Shown: piece after piece, positions 60,810 to 64,000 of the stretch
How positions within the stretch are numbered: the first letter of the stretch is position 1
Layout: each line of letters opens with the position of its first letter
Source: Actinoalloteichus fjordicus
Lineage (GTDB): Bacteria; Actinomycetota; Actinomycetes; Mycobacteriales; Pseudonocardiaceae
DNA length: 64,000 nucleotides
NCBI RefSeq assembly: GCF_001941625.1
Contig: NZ_CP016076.1
Span: 3,038,001-3,102,000 of the forward strand
Direction of reading: 5' to 3'
Translations under genes and position numbers: made by a program
The notes under the pieces: model-generated
Databases searched by the model: none
Told to the model about the DNA's origin: nothing
The model's input: only the letters and a program-made list of their open reading frames with translations

Positions 60810-62696
60810 GTGACCGCGTCGGTCGAATCGCCCGCCCTGCGTTGGGCGAATCTGAGAGTCCTGTGGTCGTTCGTCCGGCCACATCGTCGAGTGCTGGTCT
60901 TAGGCACCGTGCTCGGCCTGGCGACCACCGGCGCCGGGCTGGCGACGCCGATGGTCACCAAGTGGCTGCTGGACGGCCTCGGCGCGCAGGCGCCCATCGG
61001 CCCCGCCGTCGGATTGCTGGCGATCCTGCTCGTCGTCGGGGCGGTCGTGGGGCTGATCCAGTGGATCCTCCTGGGCACCCTGGCCGAACGGATCGTGTTC
61101 GACGCCCGAGGCTCCATGGTGCGTCGCCTGTTCCGGACCCGGATCGGCGAGCTGTCCGGCCGGTCCAGCGGGGAGCTGGTCACGCGGGTCACCTCCGACA
61201 CGGTCCTGCTGCGGGAGGCCGCCGCCTCCAGCATCATCCAGCTCGTCAACGGCATCGTGGGACTGCTCGGTGCGCTGCTGTTGATGGCGATGCTCGACTG
61301 GGTCCTCTTCGCCACCACCATGGGCGCCCTGGCCATGGTCGGGATCGCCGTCGGCCTGCTCATGCCGAAGATCGCCGTCGCACAGCAGCAGGCCCAGGCG
61401 GCCGTCGGCAGGCTCGGCGGCGTGCTGGAGGGCGCGTTGCGTGCGTTGCGCACCGTCAAGGCGAGCCGCGCCGAGGGACGAGAGAGCGAGCGGGTCCTGC
61501 ACGAGGCCCGCGAGGCCCGCCGGGAGAGCATCCGCGCCGTGCGCATCGACGCGATCGCCTGGACCATCGCGGGAGCGGGCATTCAGATCGCGATCATGCT
61601 GATCCTCGCGGTCGGCGCCTGGCGGGTCGGCATGGGCGCGCTGGCGGTCTCGAGCCTGGTCGCCTTCCTGCTCTACGCCTTCCAGCTCATGGACCCGGTG
61701 TCGACCCTCACCACCACCTTCAGCCAACTCCAGTCCGGCATCGCCGCCGCCGCACGGATTCGGGAGATCCAGGCCCTCGAGGTGGAGGAGCCCGGGGAGA
61801 CGTCGAACGGCGCCGCCGAGGGGAGTGCCACGGGCACGGTCCCGCCAGCGCACACCGGCTCCTCGGCGGGACGTACCGACGCCGTGCTCTCGCTGCACGA
61901 CGTCACCGCCCGCTACGCACCGGGCTCCGCCCCCGCACTCACCGGGGTGAGTCTGGACATCGTCCGCACCGGGCACACCGCCGTCGTCGGCCCCTCCGGA
62001 GCGGGCAAGACCAGCATGTTCTCGCTGATCTTGAAGTTCCTCCAGCCCGAGAGCGGCGAACTCCGACTGGACGGCGTCCCCTTCGCCGAGCTGTCCGCCG
62101 ACGAGGTGCGGCGTCGCATCGTCTACGTCGAGCAGGACACCCCGCTGGTACCGGGAACCCTGCGCGAGAACGTGCTGTACACCCATCCCGACGCCGACGA
62201 CGAGGCGGTCTGGGCCGCGCTGGCCGAGGTTCGTCTGGCGGACCGGGTGCGGGCGCTGCCCGACGGACTGGACACCTCCGTCGCCGACACGACGATCTCC
62301 GGGGGCGAGCGACAGCGCATCGCCCTCGCCAGGGCCCTCGTCTCCGACCCGGAGATCCTGCTGTTGGACGAGGCCACCGCCCAGCTCGACGGACTCACCG
62401 AGGCCGCCGTGCACGAGGTCATCTCGCGGGTCGCGGCACAAGGCGCGGTGGTCACCATCGCGCACCGACTCTCCACCGTGATCGACGCCGACCGGATCAT
62501 CGTGGTGGAGGCGGGCCAGGTGCGAGCACAGGGCACCCATGCCGAGCTGCTGGTGGCCGATGAGCTGTACCGCGACCTGGTGGCGGCACTGCGGATCGCC
62601 ACCACCGTCGGGCCGCTCCTGGCGGCCGGGACGGCGCCGATCGACGACCAGGCCGTGGCGGTCCCGGCCGTCCTCCCCGGCTCCGTCGTCGGCTAG
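60810..62696 (+). CDS. ABC exporter, fused membrane and ATPase domains
   Basis: This is a 628-residue half-transporter. About six membrane segments (residues 25-310, for example VLVLGTVLGLATTGAGLATP) precede an ATPase domain with Walker A GPSGAGKTS, Q-loop VYVEQDTPLVPG, signature ISGGERQRIALA, Walker B ILLLDEATAQLD and H-loop IAHRLSTV. A linker of about 40 residues (rich in Gly, Thr and Ala) separates the parts; a hydrophobic tail follows. The GTG start follows a GAGGAGC site. Functions as a homodimer or with an unseen partner; with a divergent TetR gene it resembles a drug-inducible exporter. Confidence 0.93.
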   Translation: MTASVESPALRWANLRVLWSFVRPHRRVLVLGTVLGLATTGAGLATPMVTKWLLDGLGAQAPIGPAVGLLAILLVVGAVVGLIQWILLGTLAERIVFDARGSMVRRLFRTRIGELSGRSSGELVTRVTSDTVLLREAAASSIIQLVNGIVGLLGALLLMAMLDWVLFATTMGALAMVGIAVGLLMPKIAVAQQQAQAAVGRLGGVLEGALRALRTVKASRAEGRESERVLHEAREARRESIRAVRIDAIAWTIAGAGIQIAIMLILAVGAWRVGMGALAVSSLVAFLLYAFQLMDPVSTLTTTFSQLQSGIAAAARIREIQALEVEEPGETSNGAAEGSATGTVPPAHTGSSAGRTDAVLSLHDVTARYAPGSAPALTGVSLDIVRTGHTAVVGPSGAGKTSMFSLILKFLQPESGELRLDGVPFAELSADEVRRRIVYVEQDTPLVPGTLRENVLYTHPDADDEAVWAALAEVRLADRVRALPDGLDTSVADTTISGGERQRIALARALVSDPEILLLDEATAQLDGLTEAAVHEVISRVAAQGAVVTIAHRLSTVIDADRIIVVEAGQVRAQGTHAELLVADELYRDLVAALRIATTVGPLLAAGTAPIDDQAVAVPAVLPGSVVG

Positions 62697-62726
62697 GCCG
62701 GGCGGCGGGGTGGACCGGCCGGAGCT

Positions 62727-62766
62727 CCGGGGGCGGGCGGGAGCGGCAACTCCCGCCCGCCCCCGG
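62727..62766. terminator. Bidirectional terminator, 17-bp perfect stem
   Basis: A perfect 17-bp stem (62727-62743 with 62750-62766) encloses a 6-nt loop CGGCAA. It lies 30 bp after the exporter stop and 4 bp from the stop of the convergent monooxygenase-like gene, so it serves both strands. Confidence 0.85.
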
Positions 62767-62769
62767 CCC

Positions 62770-64000
62770 TCAGACGGACTGGCTCGCCGTCACCGAGGCC
62801 AGATAGCTCCTGGCCGTGTCGGCGTCGAAGAACCACTCCTGGAGGCTGGTCGGATCGGAGAACCCCGCGACGAACCGGGCCGCGACGGCCGGTGCCTGCG
62901 CCGCGGCGCCGAGGATCTCCGGGACGTGCTCGGGCGGGTGCAGCATGGTGTTGGTCCACGAGGTGGCGTGCCGGGCCTCGACCCAGTAGCGGTCGAAGGT
63001 CTGCTGCATCCACTCCTGGTCGAACGGCTGGTCGCCGAGTTCCACGATGCTGTCCAGGTAGGACGCCGCGCACCGGCTCGCGTTGTTCGAGCCCTGCCCG
63101 GTGATCGGATCGTTGGCCACCACCACGTCGGCCATGCCCAGCACCCGGGCGCCGCCGGGCAGCTCACCGACCGGTCTGCGGACCACCGGGGTGTAGCCGC
63201 CCGCGAGGGTGGCCCGGTCGTCGGTGAGTTCCGCCCCCGCGCACCGTGCGTACTCCCACGGCACGTACTGCCTGATCAACTCGAGCATTCGACTCAGGTG
63301 ATCCTGCGGACCCGGCCGGTCCTGCCAGCAGTCCAGCGGCCCGCCCGGAATCCCCTCGAAGAACAGGATGTCGCAGGGCCCGCTGAGAGTGAGACCGGGG
63401 ATCACGAACAGCTCGCCCACCCCCGGCATCGCGTTGAACCGCACCGCGGTCGTCTCGGGATGCTCCGGTCGAGGACCGAGACCGTGCACGTAGGCGACCG
63501 ACAGGGCACGCTGCGGGCTGGTGAACGGGGAGTGCGCGGGGTCGCGGTCGAAGAGCTGCACCAGCTCGCCCTTGCCCGCCGCGATCACCACCAGGTCGTA
63601 GAGCCGGGCCAGTGCGTCCAGATCCGAGGTCGTCACGCCGTGGAAGACGACCGTGCCGCCCCGGTCCTCGAACAGCTCCAGCCAGCCCGCCATCTTGAGC
63701 CGTTGATCCACCGACTGGGCGATTTCGCCGGTCGGCGCGACCCAGTCCAACACCCGGTCGCCTGCGGGCCCGGCCACCGACAGGCCTAGCCCGGTGATCT
63801 TCGGTGCGTCCTCCTCCCACAGGTTCAGCTCGTACTCCCGCTCCTTCTCCAAGGCCGGACCGAACATGCACTGGGTGGACATCACCCGCCCGCTCCGCAG
63901 CTCCTCCGGGGTGCGCGCCGACATGATCGTGACCGTGTACCCGTGTGCCAGCAGACTCAGGCCGAGCTGTAAACCGGCCTGGCCCGCCCCGACTATCAAC
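62770..64000 (-). CDS. Styrene monooxygenase-like FAD oxygenase, partial
   Basis: A reading frame of at least 409 codons continues to the window edge. The N-terminus shows the FAD motif VGAGQAGLQLGLSLLAHGY and the StyA-typical MSTQCMFGPALEKEREYELN, then VVIAAGKGELVQLFDRD, GMADVVVANDPITGQGSNNA (second FAD motif) and the helical C-terminus. It matches StyA-type two-component monooxygenases, which need a separate flavin reductase; none is visible. The TTG at 63999 is most likely an internal Leu of the ILIVGAG strand, so the true start lies beyond the window. Confidence 0.88.
   Translation of the reverse strand, partial: LIVGAGQAGLQLGLSLLAHGYTVTIMSARTPEELRSGRVMSTQCMFGPALEKEREYELNLWEEDAPKITGLGLSVAGPAGDRVLDWVAPTGEIAQSVDQRLKMAGWLELFEDRGGTVVFHGVTTSDLDALARLYDLVVIAAGKGELVQLFDRDPAHSPFTSPQRALSVAYVHGLGPRPEHPETTAVRFNAMPGVGELFVIPGLTLSGPCDILFFEGIPGGPLDCWQDRPGPQDHLSRMLELIRQYVPWEYARCAGAELTDDRATLAGGYTPVVRRPVGELPGGARVLGMADVVVANDPITGQGSNNASRCAASYLDSIVELGDQPFDQEWMQQTFDRYWVEARHATSWTNTMLHPPEHVPEILGAAAQAPAVAARFVAGFSDPTSLQEWFFDADTARSYLASVTASQSV

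Overview
The window is a chromosomal segment from a very GC-rich actinomycete. Many genes start with GTG or TTG, genes overlap by ATGA, and the families present (DUF397 with its HTH partner, LAL-type LuxR, PucR, F420-type nitroreductase) are typical of that phylum. Gene content suggests Pseudonocardiales; this is an inference. I see no rRNA, tRNA, CRISPR array or insertion sequence.

Left part (1-18.5 kb): a DUF397/XRE pair with a palindromic operator; a 41-residue charged peptide directly upstream of a protein-isoaspartate-methyltransferase homologue, which looks like a small aspartimide-type RiPP locus; a LysR gene divergent from a metallo-hydrolase; an ADP-ribosylglycohydrolase; an alpha/beta hydrolase; a MocR regulator with repeated operator elements; a two-TM protein of unknown function; an ArsB/NhaD-like permease; an array of 29-bp hairpin repeats; an aldehyde dehydrogenase; a MarR/nitroreductase pair; an MFS transporter; a truncated TSUP permease; and a metallophosphoesterase.

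Middle part (18.5-46 kb): a catabolic island for an acyl or alcohol substrate. It holds three acyl-CoA dehydrogenases, an acyl-CoA synthetase, a MaoC hydratase, SDRs, a thiolase, a quinone reductase-like enzyme, an aldehyde and an alcohol dehydrogenase, an aminoglycoside-phosphotransferase-like gene, and LAL, PucR and TetR regulators. Parts of it are decaying. A branched-chain amino acid (liv) ABC operon keeps both ATPases, but a deletion has fused the start of the permease to the end of the binding protein, and one SDR carries a frameshift. A TetR gene and the ALDH/ADH pair share a similar 15-bp palindrome. A glycosyltransferase gene and a relic of an SsuC-like permease close this part.

Right part (46.5-56.4 kb): a leftward series encodes a BMP-type nucleoside ABC importer (binding lipoprotein, double ATPase, two permeases), a nucleoside phosphorylase, an SfnB/DszC-like flavin oxidoreductase and, after a 223-bp gap, mtnA-mtnC-mtnB-mtnD. 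Together these could import methylthioadenosine or a related nucleoside and recycle its sulfur to the methionine keto acid. The MtnA homologue has His where the catalytic Asp is expected.

Right end (56.8-64 kb): a membrane-anchored hypothetical protein, an SDR divergent from a second LysR gene whose operator has the same half-sites as the one at 4.5 kb, a TetR gene divergent from an ABC exporter, and a styrene-monooxygenase-like gene that runs off the window.
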